Below are positions 36,084 to 49,200 of a stretch of 64,000 bases of DNA, one piece after another. Where the stretch lies: positions 36,395,505 through 36,459,504 of the forward strand of contig LS997567.1 of the NCBI GenBank assembly GCA_000469685.2. Reading direction: 5' to 3'. Each line of letters starts with the position of its first letter. Positions within the stretch are counted from its first letter, which is position 1. The stretch comes from Haemonchus contortus (Eukaryota; Nematoda; Chromadorea; Rhabditida; Trichostrongylidae). Both the position numbers and the translations under genes were made by a program. The notes under the pieces were generated by a model that made no database searches, had not been told where the DNA came from, and worked only from the letters and a program-made list of their open reading frames with translations.

Positions 36084-36574
36084 AAGGCACAGTTTGCGAT
36101 GACATGATTTCCGAATTTCCCCTACAGGATGAGTTCGAAGCCCCGCGTATACCATATCTGGCACTACTAGGTCGGGAGACGGCCTAAATAGGGAGTTGTA
36201 AAGGCTCGAAGATTGGCCTGTGAGACTCGGACGAGTTTCACCGGCATTGTAGAGGCTACACAGATCACAAGGGAACCCACGTAAGAAGTTCTAGCGACTT
36301 GTCATGACCCATGGAACACATGAAACACATGAAAGACAATTCTGTGTAGTCTGGCGTAGCCAGCTCTTTGTGCAATTGCAATGTCTGAATACACCTTCTA
36401 TGTTATTTCTGTCATGGCAATCTCGTCCATCCTCTATTTTCATTACTTTTGAGGAATCATATTTCTTCGGGCGAGTTTTCACGCTTTCTTCACTACTGCT
36501 GAACTTTTCCCAATCTGTACTTCCGCTTGTCGAATAAAAATGGGTACCATAAAATTATCGTGAATTGGGCCTTT
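36084..36574 (+). mobile_element. MITE family B, copy 4
   Basis: Starts AAGGCACAGTTTGCGATGA and ends ATCGTGAATTGGGCCTTT. Most diverged full-length copy, with small deletions. Confidence 0.8.
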
Positions 36575-36815
36575 GAGCGGCCCATTTTTGCCTACCCTCC
36601 TTCTTACAGACCCTGCCCAATAAGTGACAAATGTCTAAGATTATAGCTGTAAGAGCTGTTAACAGTTACATCTCTACGAACATTAAGTCCAGATAAGTTT
36701 TTATGAGTTAGTTGAATATATTAATGCTTGCTCTTCTTTATAGCGCATTCTATGGCGATCATTAGTCATTGAAAGGATGAAGGATAATCGTTCATTGATT
36801 AATCTAGACTGAGGA

Positions 36816-37140
36816 ATGCGCCCCGCATTCGACTTTCATTCAGAATCCTAGAGGCGTTTTGAATGCGTTTGGCCTACACAATAACTTGCCGTGGCCAGCG
36901 ATGTACAAGTCCGTGATTTTATCCTCCGGAGGGGCTCTGTTATCAATTAATAGACCTCGAACAGGTAGAAGTCTTTGTTGGCCCATGATCGGATCGATCT
37001 GTGATATCGATCCGGGATTCGCACCCGTGATCATGCTTGTATTATAGTGCTCCACTTGTATGAATAAGACAGGAGAGGATTGTATGCTATTGCGGTGAAT
37101 GTATGGTCCAATACAACATGGTGATAGCCATCTTACCATC
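36816..37140 (+). repeat. Dispersed repeat family H / SINE-like, copy 1
   Basis: The first 90 bp (GCGCCCCGCATTCGACTTTC onward) match 39004-39100. A B-box-like GGGATTCGCACCC sits at the same relative place as the better B box in the second copy. Probably a degraded tRNA-derived SINE. Confidence 0.5.
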
Positions 37141-37824
37141 TCAGCTAGTAATGAAACAGTAACGAGTTACACATGAGCCCCAATATTTAGTTTGTTTCTT
37201 ACGGTGCCTTTGGGAATTTTGTTTAATCACCATATCATTAGATTATGGGGGAGGGGTGTGCCTTCACTGCTATGGCTGCTTTTTCTACAAGACGCAAGAG
37301 CCGTGGTTATTAGGGACATTCATACATATGTTCCTTTCGTCTCAACCATGTACAGCTGCCACACGACAGAGGTAGTAAAAAGTATACAGTAAACGAGTAG
37401 ACGAATGAACACAGCTAACACAGTCAAAGTTGTCATCGACTCGGTTTGGATAGCAGTGAAATTGGGACGCAAAGAAAACGGAAGAACGGCTGGAACTTGC
37501 TGGAGGGTCTCTGTGAAGCTCTGCAAAGTTACGATTCTAGGAAACAGGATGGAAGTCATGTTTAATAAAGGATTTGCGCACTGAGCCAAGGCGGTTCACA
37601 AGAAGTGCCTTAGAATAGAACGAGCTGCAGAAAAGTTTATCTTACGACGGCTTTACATGGCCGCTGAATATTTTGCTAACAATCACCACATCTCTGATTC
37701 GTTATTGAATGAGAGCGATTTTAATCCTAGAAGGCTATTACAGGACGAGAAATCAGGCATATAAGAAGAACACTGACAACGATGTGTTATTTGAATGTGA
37801 AGCTATTCTGGGCCGCCCAAACCC
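37141..37824. other. Intergenic stretch, nothing recognised
   Basis: No supported gene or repeat. Confidence 0.4.
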
Positions 37825-38049
37825 GGGAGACGGGCAGTAAGAACGATATTGAATAATCGATCCGCCGCACGCGGCTGTCGCGGACCACTTGCCTCGTTAT
37901 AACAGTTCTAGCATTCTTCTTACAGCTCAATCGCTAATCGCGATAATTACTTTCGGCATGATTCTACTGCTGCATTATGCTACATTCCTTCGCGCGTGGC
38001 GTCTCTCTTGTCGCGACGCGACAGTTTTGTTCCTACTGCCACACACCCC
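37825..38049 (+). mobile_element. MITE family A, copy 5 (internally deleted)
   Basis: Same ends and interior, but about 30 bp of the T-rich central part are missing. Confidence 0.8.
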
Positions 38050-39003
38050 CTAGACCCTCTTTAAAAAGCGCTGTTTCGACGGGCTGAACACCGTAGTGTC
38101 GCACACCGTGTTTGGTCTAACATGAGTATTATGAGCACCTAGAAGTACTTTGGGCTCACTTTTGAAAGGGTTTGGAGTCTTCTTTGTGTTGCTGTAGAAG
38201 CATACTCAGTCATGAAAAAGTCTAGGTATTTGTCTACATGAAGGCTTCATCTATGACAGATAACGACCATGAGTTTAATGGTCAGTTAAATTATTTGAAA
38301 ATCCTGCTATTTGAACCAGGGTGCAATAGTTTAATCTTCTTGGCCCGAAATGGGAGTCTCCAGTTTTTGGACCTACCATTCATACGTAGAACTGATTCCT
38401 GAAAAAAAACCTTTTCCATTTTCCATTTTTTCTTCATTAGCTTCGGCGTAACTTCTTGAATCATCTCTTTGTAGTATCCCCTTGTAGTCGCGATTTTTCC
38501 ATATGGGTGCCCTCAGCTCCAAGCGCAGCGGTAGCTCCTGGGATCCTGTTTATGTAATACTCAAAAAATTGGAGCAACATTTGAGCTCTAGAATTTCACC
38601 GGCACCAGCTTGTTAGACGAGCAGAGGTCATTGACTCTCACTTGAAAACCCCTATTCTGCGGGAAACTGCTGCCTAAGTAATTTATAATCCCAGGCTCTA
38701 GACCACATTCAATCTTCTTGGCTCAAAGCAACAAATGGGTCATTTAATAAATCGTTCTGGAAAAGTCAAAGTAAGCAACATTACTGGCTTATTGTCACAC
38801 AAAGTAATCGATCTGAAGCTTTTGCCAGCTGCTATTCGATCGACCTAGCCTAACAATAAGTGAAGTCGTGGTAATCATGAAGCATGATGGGATATAAGTT
38901 AAGACGATGAATTATGCATTCTCCGAAAATGCTAAGGGACATGAAAGGCATGACTGAAGCGTGAAGGTTAAAGTCTTCTAAAATTCATCCTTCCTGTCTT
39001 CGG
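38050..39003. other. Intergenic stretch, nothing recognised
   Basis: A short AATCTTCTTGGC block occurs twice (near 38332 and 38711). Otherwise nothing supportable. Confidence 0.4.
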
Positions 39004-39365
39004 ATGCGCCCCGCATTTGACTTTCATTCAGGCTTGTAGTGGCATTTGAATGCGTCTTAGCCTATACATTGCAGTAACCAGCATACATATGTGTGTACAA
39101 CTCAATGCTTTTGACTTTCCAGACGAGTCTGGTAGCAATTACAGACCTGGAAAGGATGGGGGGGGGGCTTGATTGCCCTGGCTTTGAGACCTCGTTCGAT
39201 CCTCGGACCATGTGTGCAACAGGGCGTAGCTTAACAATATACCACCTTCGCCCGATGCTGTGGATTGTTCCAGACGGTGACCACGTTCTATATGTATCAT
39301 AGAGGTAATTCGTAAGTAGTCAGAGAGAAATGCTGCACAGTGATTCGCTGGCTGTAAAATCACGC
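39004..39365 (+). repeat. Dispersed repeat family H / SINE-like, copy 2, with 10-G tract
   Basis: Shares GCGCCCCGCATTTGACTTTC and following sequence with 36816. Carries the B-box-like GTTCGATCCTCGG near 39194 and a run of 10 G at 39158-39167. Confidence 0.5.
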
Positions 39366-39998
39366 TGTTCTAAACAGCCACGATTCCAAATTTACTCAAT
39401 TTTTAGGTTGAAAAGTCAATGTATATCAAATATTGTAGTTGATGTAAAAGTAATACAATCACATCAAGAATGAAATGTATTAAAAAGATACAATTTTGCA
39501 ATTCATTTTTGTAAAGCTCATTACTTCAACTAAGTTTCAGTCTTTTGGCAACCCCTTTAAATCAGACCTCTACTGCATTACCTTAACTTAATCGTAATAC
39601 GTTGTCCTCTAACAGCAACAAACTCCATTATCTTGAACAAATTATTTTTCTGCTCTAAACGTCTCATGATTCGTAGTAAAAAACGTCGGATTCCAGTTAG
39701 GCGCATGAGAAGGGCAACAGGTTAGGTTAAGTGGCTGATCCCGTTTCCATGGAGGCATGAAGCTAAGGCGTCTAGCCGGATGTTATCCCTTCTTAGCAAA
39801 TTCAAGCGCATTACATGTTAATAACTGAAATGAATCAAATGCCTGTTTGTTTTGATGACTGATCCGTCGAAGTGTGGACTGAAAGAGGAACAAATCCTAA
39901 GCCATAGATCCTTGCGTGAAAGCAATTTTCACTTTTTTGACGATCTCACAGAGACATGTGTGACAGTCCCTCTACCTCTCTCTCGCTACTGCCACTCT

Positions 39999-40517
39999 TA
40001 AACGCACAATCCACGATAAAAATGGTCTCTGAGATTCCCCCACAGGATGAATTTTAGCCCCCCCCCCCGCGTATATCATATCTGGCACTATTGGGTCTGA
40101 AAACGGCCTAGTTAGGGAGTTATAAAGGCTCAAACAGTGGCCCGTGTGTATCCTCGGACGACGAGTTTCACCGGCATTGTAGAGGCTGCAACGATCACAA
40201 GGGAACCCATGGAGGAAGTTCAAACAACTTGTCATGACCCATAGCGACAATGAAAACAATTCTATGCAGTTCTGGCTTGATGTAGTCAGCTCTTTGTACA
40301 ATTGCAACAACCGAAACCTCATCCTAATGCCCCTTCCATATTATTTCCGTCACGGTAATCTCGTTCAACCTCTATTCTCCCTACTTTTGAAGAGTCTTAT
40401 TTTTCTCGAAGTTGACGGATTTTCTCGCTTCCTTCAATACCGATGAACCACTCCCAACCTATACTCCTGCCTTTCAAAAAAAAAGAGTACCTCAAAATTA
40501 TCGTGAACTGTGCCTTT
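39999..40517 (+). mobile_element. MITE family B, copy 5
   Basis: Starts TTAAACGCACAATCCACGAT and ends ATCGTGAACTGTGCCTTTA. Contains an 11-C tract (40058-40068) where other copies have a few C. Confidence 0.85.
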
Positions 40518-40546
40518 AGTAGGCCCATAGTTCGTACCCCTTCAGT

Positions 40547-40702
40547 AATCTCTTATTTGGCTCAGTTTGATACAATGATTCTCCAAAACCCGCAGTTCAA
40601 TCAAAAGGCGCCACCCTGACCACCCCCACCCTACCATAGTGTTGAATGTTAAACCTCGCGGACGGAAAAAAAACCTTCAATAGTTTCTTTGTGTCAGCGC
40701 CC
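40547..40702 (-). repeat. Dispersed repeat family G, copy 2 (reverse orientation)
   Basis: Reverse complement of 16163-16316 with few differences. It starts 30 bp after a family B element, just as copy 1 sits close to a family A element. Confidence 0.8.
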
Positions 40703-41414
40703 AACTTGCTTGTGAGGCAGATGTTTTGCTTGTTTCCCAAATATCACGGATGCCTCATGAAATTCCGATTGATTTAGACAACTGCACTCTGCTTCCTGAT
40801 TCATCTCTGAGAACAAAGGGGTGATCGGTTTCAGGGTCGCTTCGACTCTCCGCTTCAATACCCACCTTTAGAGAACCAAAATAACATTGAGATGTTGTTG
40901 TTGCTAGCTAAATTTTATATTTATCAGCAGTAAGCTGTCGATGTAAAAGTAAATGAAAATACAAAATTACTAGTTAGAAGTTGATACAGACAAAATAGCA
41001 ATGCTGTTCAAGTACTGCAACTTCTGGACTATTGCATTTGCACTGTCCAGATCAGGTCCAGAACTCGAACTGTGGATTGAGCAGGGGATCAGCTCTCATG
41101 ATTTGAGACCTAAGCCGACCGAGAAGATGGGGAAAAAAGAAATTAAATACAGAAATATAAAAATAAAAAAGAAAAAATGGTTAGCTTACTTTACATAACA
41201 TAAAAGTAAAAATCGTAGTCTAACATTTGCAGGCTTGAGCAATAAAACGAAAGAATGTGGTATTAGAGCAAACTCATAACTTAGTTGATAACTTTTATAT
41301 CACTTCTATTGCACTGATATCTGATGAGTTAAACCATTAGTGATCATGGTTCTATCAAGCGCTGTCATTTTGCCATTTCGAGTTCCTCCGGTGCTTGTGT
41401 TGACTGGCGGGTCC

Positions 41415-41670
41415 CGGGAAATGAGCAGTAGGAACGGTTTTGTGTAATCGATCCGCCGCACGCGGCTGTCGCGGGCCATTTGCCTCACTATAACTGTTCT
41501 AGCGTTCTTCGTGCAACTCAATCGCTATGCAGTTATCACTTTTGGCATGATTCTACTGTTAGTTATTTTGTTCCTGTATTTCTTAATTGCTGTTACATAC
41601 TGCTACATCCTTCGCGCGCGACGTGTCGCTCTTCGCGACGCGACCATTTCGTTCCTACTGCACCACACCC
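41415..41670 (+). mobile_element. MITE family A, copy 6
   Basis: GAGCAGTAGGAACGG on the left, TCGTTCCTACTGC on the right, with the shared interior. Intergenic. Confidence 0.85.
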
Positions 41671-43507
41671 GCGGTTCCCAGCATTGGGAATTGCAACGGA
41701 ATCTTTTGGCAAGGTCCCATCATCTCACGGTGTTCTGCTAGAGTGCTAAAGGCTGACCGAGTGCGGTTGGAAGATCTTGAAACAAAAGGTATTCAAGAAC
41801 TGCCGTGCCGTATAATGAGGGGTAAATGAATCCACAAATTCTGATTTATAATAATATGGAACTCTATGAAACGTCATTCCCCGAAATAATGTTTAATCGG
41901 TAGAGATAGAAAAATTAACACAGATATCAACTGAGTCAATAGAGAAGCATACAGTACAGTAGTTACTGTAACATTACCATACAATACCAGAACGCCATAA
42001 AATTATTCATGGAAGGCTTGTAAACGTGTTTGACAACGCAGGCAGTTTCTTGTAACTTCACTTCTATGTAGAGGCAACGCAATAGAGAAATAATCAAATT
42101 GAATAATCCTAGGTAACAGGGTGTTGTACTTTGTAATTGGATTGATCTCAGTGGAAATCATCATAAGTGACTGCTGAAACAGGGATTTTATGACTTTTTT
42201 CATCTTTTTTCCCCCTTCTACACTTTCTCCTCCAGCTGTACCATTTCCCCAAGTGAACATCCATATTTCCCTACGAATCTTTCCTGGGCAGTTTGCAAAT
42301 CAGTGGGTGCCTGTGAAGACTATTTCAGCTTTCCTTGTACAGCCCCATCCAGGGATTAGGCTCTGTTACCGGGCAAAGAACTGGCCACCCATGTCCTCCC
42401 CAATGATTACCCCTCCCATCAAAAGTGGCTGAAGATGACACAGCGGAAGTACTGCTCTCAAAAGTAATAGATAACATGCCCTGTGACTGCCACTGCTTAT
42501 CAGTAGTTAATCGATAATTTCGACTAAGTCATTGAAACAGTAGCCAATCATTTGGTAATACCTCTGTCGTCAACATTCATCAATTTGACATGGCGACGTC
42601 AGACCGCGACGAAAACGATCTATGGCCATTTTCTGATGGAACATGGAGATTCTCTGCCCAGGATGTTCTCTATCAATCGACTTCCACACGGCCAACCCTT
42701 ATCCATCTCTCCATGCCTTCTGGAACTGTTAGATGAAATCTTGGGGCGCTTAATTTACTGATTTCTTAAGTGTATTAAGCAAAAAATGACGGAAATCAAA
42801 TGAGGGCCTTACATTCCAGAGGCTGAGAAGTGGATAACTTTTTCTCAGAAACATTTGCATTAGGAAATTGTTGAGTTTTGAACGGGCTGTGCCTGAGTCT
42901 TGTAAAGTTTCCAATGAAATATAAAATATTTTTTGATAATAAAGTCCTTATCCCCACCATATAAGCAGGCAGCCCCTTGGAAACCAGAGGGCTTGGAAAG
43001 TCACTGCAGAGCTGAGGTAACGGGAAGGATGAATAGGGCATGTCGAGTTGCTAGAGGGATCAAATCGATCATAAAGATAAAAGGCAAATAGAGAGGAAAA
43101 GTTTATTCCCAGGAAAGGCGATCGTATAATTTTTGATTATCTCGCTGCCACGGACTTCTTTTCGCTCAACAGATTAAAAAAATACAGAGAATCTTTTTAT
43201 TTTCTTCATTTATTCAGCATGCTATATGAGACAATGTGAGAAAAAGAAGTCATGAATACTTCTTATACTCAGGCTGTGCTTACTAACTTTCACAGTTGGC
43301 GGCAGATGTGACTGAGTTTAGCTGTCGATATCGTCCTGTATGTAAACACGGAAGACAGATGTGCAAGCATTACCATTGAATTAATCGTTTGTTCGGCCTT
43401 TTGAACCGTGCAGATCAGCTGATTTATGATGCTAATCCATTTAGTAAGTAATTAGTAATTGATATAATCGCTTATACTACATTACCGTAGACGAATTACA
43501 GATATCA
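41671..43507. other. Intergenic stretch, nothing recognised
   Basis: No gene, splice-consistent exon or named repeat that I can support. Confidence 0.45.
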
Positions 43508-43750
43508 TTAACCCATTGACGACCGCGTGGCCGGCGCAGACCACACCATATCGTGCTCCTGTAGTATTTATATTATTTATCAAGTGTTCTTACAATTTTT
43601 TCATGTTTACAAGTAACAGCTGAGCTGACAGCCCTCTAGAGAATCTTGAGGCTTTGTTATCCAGGAATCATTCATTTCCAACTACAGTTATAAGAGAAAT
43701 TAAAAGTCAATGTAAGGACAATGTAAAAGGCGCGGTCGCCGATGACTTAA
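43508..43750. mobile_element. piggyBac-type TTAA-flanked MITE, family E copy 2
   Basis: The left end TTAACCCATTGACGACCGCG resembles the left end of copy 1. The right end is a diverged inverted copy, CGCGGTCGCCGATGACTTAA, matching about 16 of 20 positions. Flanked by TTAA on both sides; 243 bp. Confidence 0.65.
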
Positions 43751-46225
43751 TCGCTGCCGGTTATATCCCTCAAATTCAGCAACTCAGACTCCGATGCACG
43801 TGAAGAACCACTTAAAGCCAGCATCCAGTAGCACGTGAGCTCATGCAAAAGCCCATGAAAACGGTCTGCAGAATCCCTTGTACTTTCTTCAATTTTTCAT
43901 GTAGTATGCAGAGAAAGAGAACGAAAGCGAATCAGTGTCGCCTCAGACCTACAACAGAGCCTTACGCTCAGTATTGAAGTGTTTCGGCCGTTCTGAGTTA
44001 GATAACTGGAATCATACTTGTGTGAATGATCAAAGAAGGTCCCACGAAACACTTATTGAGCTCAGTAGGTCTTCATCGGGTAAAGTGCACCAGCAAAACC
44101 TCCATAATAAAGATGGAAAATGCAAAAACGGTAATATACTGGAATATGTAATAAATTTCTGCCGCCTTATCTTTCGATTACCGAAAAGCGATGATTTATG
44201 GCACTCCCCATGGAATAACTGGCCATTAGACATCATCCTTTCGGTGCTTTTCAAAAATAGCCATCTCCGTATCTTTGCGATCAATCAATAACCATATTAT
44301 GTACATTCAATTTGACGAACGAATACTTCTGTACACTAAAACTATTTTTCAATCCATTTTTATCAAATATCGTTCTGAATGTTCAAATACAATCTGAATG
44401 TGAACTTAAACATTGCTCATAAGCACTCCTACATGAAACAACTCTACCGTACAAATCTACCATTTAAAAAAAGAAAAAGGTTACGCGCCCGAACAATTAA
44501 TGACAAAGGAATACGACGCACAAGGAATGGGGGGAAACGATGCGATGTGTTTGTTGTGTATGTATGTTGTTTGTGTTTACTTGTAAATTTCTCCATAAAT
44601 ATCACGATGTATGTTTGTTTACGTTTTCTGTTAACCTAGTAATCCCTATGTCTATCGCCCTCTCTCTCTGTTCATGTATACATATTACATGTGTGTATGT
44701 GTGTGTGCATGTATATGTGTGTATGTATGTAGGCGCATGTGTGTCTATGTGGGAAAAAAGTCGGACGCCAACCCTTTAACATAACAATATATCGGAATTA
44801 TCAAAATATATATAAACTCGAACAACATACCATAATCTGATCACAAGTTACGATTAGAGAAAATCTCTACATTGCGTGAATATTTTGTGTATACGTAGGT
44901 GTGTCTGTGTATATGAGTATATATACTGTCTGTCGCCTATCGAGAAATGTGAATGTTTCTGTATGAATGTGTGTGGTAATCTTACTTGCATGTATGTATG
45001 TGTGTGTGTGTGCGGTAATTTTTCAATCAGACAGACACATCACCATATGACCACATCCGAAATCAAACAAAGTAGAAATATATCGAACACCCTACACAAA
45101 ACAAGTCCTATTCTTACTTGCAAATGCAGTGTAATCGAGGACCCGACGAATGCGAGCCGGAAGTCAAAGGCGACGATTGTGCGGAACCATCCGCCGCGCG
45201 AACGACGACCACAACCCATCAAGTGCGGCGGCGCATCGCACGCGACATAGGCGGGCGGCGACAGCGACAACACTTGCCAGTAGTGTGAGTATCATCTACG
45301 CGCATTCAGGCCGCATCATAACTAGACTTTCTACTTAACGCATAAGAACGTATACAAAAAAATCTTTTCATACAAATGGGAAGATACAGACGGGGGGAGG
45401 GCAAAAATGGGGGATAGTGTGTGTGTGTTCCGGGTCTGTACGGGAGGAGGGAAACGAACACGAGTATGAGGGGGAATATATGGGAGGAAGATCAAGGGAC
45501 ACACAAAAATCATCATCATATATGGTGGGAACGGGAGAAAGGATGGTCGATCAATAAAACTACTAAACAAGTGAGCATAAAGGGGAGCGGTAGAACGCAG
45601 ACCCCACGTGAAGCGATGAGGTTTAGAAAACTGGTGACGGTTTGTAAACAAGTAAAACGAAGGAAGACATCATCGGACCGGGACTAAACACATATAGTAC
45701 GCCATCTCTGAGTAGTCAGTATGAATCTAACACTAACATTTTCTACAAATCTACTGGCATCTATGCCGAATCGAAGCTGACACGAAATACGTAGTGAGTG
45801 ATCAACAGGGCAGAGACAGAAGGAGAGAGAGCGCGCATGAAAAGGGAGAATTTTTTTGGGAACGAGACAAAGAAGCCCCAATATATCTGGACGACGTCGT
45901 CTCGTGTTCGACGATGAAGTTGATCGAAACGATGTCATCATCATCATCGTCGCGTCACACAGTTAAAATCACTACGATTACCGTATCAACAACTATATCC
46001 AGTGTCAAGGTTATGTGAAGCAGCCAACATAAATTTCGTCAACGGGGGTTGGGATATACATATATAATATATTAGTAGTATATTTCGTATAGGTTATGAC
46101 GGGATCAACGCGAAAGAGATTTGAAGACGAACGAACATACGAAAGAACGTGTGAATCGTAGTCGTAGGCGTCGTAGGTGAACCTATGAATGTGTGTTGAT
46201 TGCACCCTTGCGCTTACGTTAGGGA
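43751..46225. other. Intergenic stretch with TG microsatellites and a CpG-rich part
   Basis: TG/TATG-rich tracts lie at about 44688-44745 and 44990-45012. From about 45130 the sequence turns CpG-rich. An open frame of 118 codons at 43935-44291 is unlike any protein I know. This would include the 3' UTR of the ATPase beta gene; I saw no canonical signal. Confidence 0.45.
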
Positions 46226-49200
46226 TCACAACGCTTCCGGTTTCGTCTCGACGACTTTGTCTTCAAGGAACAGCTCAAAATGTACGAGACCAAGTCGTGA
46301 CGTGATATCGTGCTCAATATTCAGAGCATACGCACGACATTCGACGAGCACCAGTTTGTTACGTGGCAGCGATTCAAACTTCACCATAGCCTGGAATGTA
46401 GATGTTTCATGACGGACAGCCACTTCACTCACTACATTTTATGAGAAGGCAGCACTCTTCAGCACCACGGGTCTGGTATGTTCTCCCCGAACGGCGTGTC
46501 GCGCTCGCCGCACGCGATCGCGCGCGAGTCGCCGCGGAACCGCTGCCGCACTGCCGCAGGCCGTGGGAAATCGGGGAGTAGTTCCGTTACCCTCAATACC
46601 ACTCTTCTATGAAATCCTTCCCCTCCCATGGTCCCCATTATTCATAGCCTCGAATAGTGAGTACTTTTACTTCCTTAAGTGTAGTAGTGCTATGTAACAT
46701 TGATCTAGATCCTCTTTGGACAACTTTTAAATGCTCACCACTTGTGAACGGTTACATCTTTGACCGGAATACTTCAGCTGCTCCTGAGTCCATGCAGCTG
46801 CCGTAGCCCCCACTTAAGAATTGTTAAACCTAAGATCCCTCTCCACATAATCCTCACGCCTGGCTTTTACCACCTTTCTTGCCCCAACTCTGCAAAATCA
46901 GATCAAAACTTTGGCAGAAAGGGAACCATCGATCATTGTGTGGACCAGTCTCCAGCACTAACAAGCTTATTGCTTATCAAATGTGATTAATATTATCCTG
47001 TTCAGTCGTTTCTATCGCGTGACGACTACAGAAGCAAGTAAAAACCGTCTAAATTGTCTGATAAATATTTTATGTCCTATGATAAGGAGATTACTCGTCC
47101 TCTGGATGACACTGTTATAGCCCCCATTCATCCAACAAATCCTTACTTTTCTATGTAATGATTTGTCTTTACTCGACAATTCCTGGTTGGAAGTACTGTT
47201 TAGTAATCGATGGATCAACTCCTCCCACCAATCGTAGAGAAGGAGCCAAACTACCACATTCAATTCCGAGCTGACAACAGCTTGCTCCCCCAAACCACTG
47301 GTCCAAATATTGCTTTGAGGGTATTGACAAGCTCCAACTCCCCTCGAGTCGCATTTTTCGCATCCAGTCGAACCCTGCACAACAAGTGAATGGGGACCAT
47401 ATGTATTCCAAGAAAGCTTGGGGTATTAACGGGTGCTTTCCCCTACCTGAGCGCCACCTTCCTCCTGAGGGAAGTGTGCATCAAGCTCACATTATTAGAA
47501 GTGTTCAATGCTAAGAGCACTTTTGCAGCAACATGCGAGAATCACATGCAAGGCTAATAATGCCCCGTCGTGTTGCCTTCTATCGCATGAATGCATGAAA
47601 TTCCTCAACTCTCTCTCCGTCAATAACCAGGGGGGATTGGAGGAAATCTGCGCTAGAGACCTTTCATGGGCTGGCTGCCTCCCTTTCGCATAGTAGTCAG
47701 CTCGAAATCATAAGAATTGTCGCTGATTAAAAACGCAAAAATCAAATCGAGAATAATTCAAGTAGGAAAAACTTCTCGCTACTGATAACTCACAATTGGT
47801 TGATGGTAATTGGGCACGTAGACGTAGGGATAATATCTTCCATCAATACCATACTCTGGAATGTACTTCAGGCGGCCGATATGCTCCTTATCGGGATTAT
47901 TCTGAAGACGATTCGTTTACATCCAAATCGATACACCAAATCACACAGCTGTGTTACACATGTACTATACTCACAGCTCCATCACAGTACAACGCAATCG
48001 AACCACTTTTATAGCGGCCTTTTACATTTTCTGGCACAGAATCTGGTGCATAATCGACCGGCTGCCATCCGATGAGACGATTTAACGAGAGAACGACACA
48101 TGGCTGAAAAATATGGGCATTTCCTATTAGTACCCACATTACATGTGAAATCCATTTGACACGGCAGCATTGGCTTCCCTAAGAGGTCTTGATGGGCTTG
48201 CGCTCGCTAAAATCTCCCAAATTCAACATGTGCCGAGTTCCCTCGAAAACTATCGATCAGCTTTAAGCATGAAGGCTGACTAACGATGTGACGCCCGGGT
48301 ACGAATGAGTTGGAAGAAGTAGAGCACATGGCAAGGAAATCTGTTATGTGGAGTATAGCTGAAGCTTAAACCCATTCCATGATGGTCTCTTTCAGTAATT
48401 TCCTTTCATTTTTTCTTTACTGAAGGAAATTGAAAGCAACCAATACACTTACACTGCCAGCTCTACCGTATCCGTACTGCTTATCTGGACCGCAACCAGC
48501 AGCAGTGAAATTTGTCAAATCAAAGCGGCATGGCTGAAAAAAAAGCATTTGAATTGCTTTTCAAGAAAAAAAAGTCGATAAAAAAGGGAAAATCTGTTAC
48601 CAAGACATCATCTTCTACAAGATTGCTGTTGTTGTCGTTCTCACCACATTCCCTAGTCCCGTTTGTATCGCTATACTTTTTCAGGTAGTCGTCCAACTGA
48701 ATCACACCAAAGACAGGTGAAAAGCGAATTAACCACTTATGAGAAGTAGAAAAACGAATGTGAATGTCGAACGCTTCCTCACCTGTTTCACATACGGCTG
48801 CCATGATTTCTCATCTCTCATATTGTATTTTATGAGAGTTGAATCGGGATTTTCTTTCAGCCATGGTTGATACCCGACACCTGCAGAAAACAAAGTGCAG
48901 CATTAGAGAGTATGTTTTGGTCAGATTCCCAGAAATTAGAAAAATTCATGCTGTGCTTAGAAGACGAAAATCGTTGTGCACTTGTCAAGTTGTTTCAAGA
49001 AAATGCTCTTTGCTTAAGGCTGAAACCGAAAAACCCCCCAGCAGCTCTACACAAATACTTCGCCGAATCCACAAGTAAACAGCCCGCAGCAGAGAATCTC
49101 TTATGCAATCCCAATCCATAACTCATCAAAAATGTTAAAAAGATAGTCCTGAAGCCGTTGATGCACATAATAGCCTCCAAATTGCTCCTCCGACCGACTT

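Noticed and set aside
39972..40322. Minus-strand frames recurring in family B (27016, 28309, 39972) with VMTSCLNFLHGFPCDRC
   Set aside because: They are shadows of the shared repeat DNA, with frame breaks between copies and no known domain.
43935..44291. 118-codon plus frame in the gap between syntaxin and ATPase beta
   Set aside because: No recognisable motif, no flanking exon in phase and no conserved pattern; an open frame of this length is expected by chance in 64 kb.
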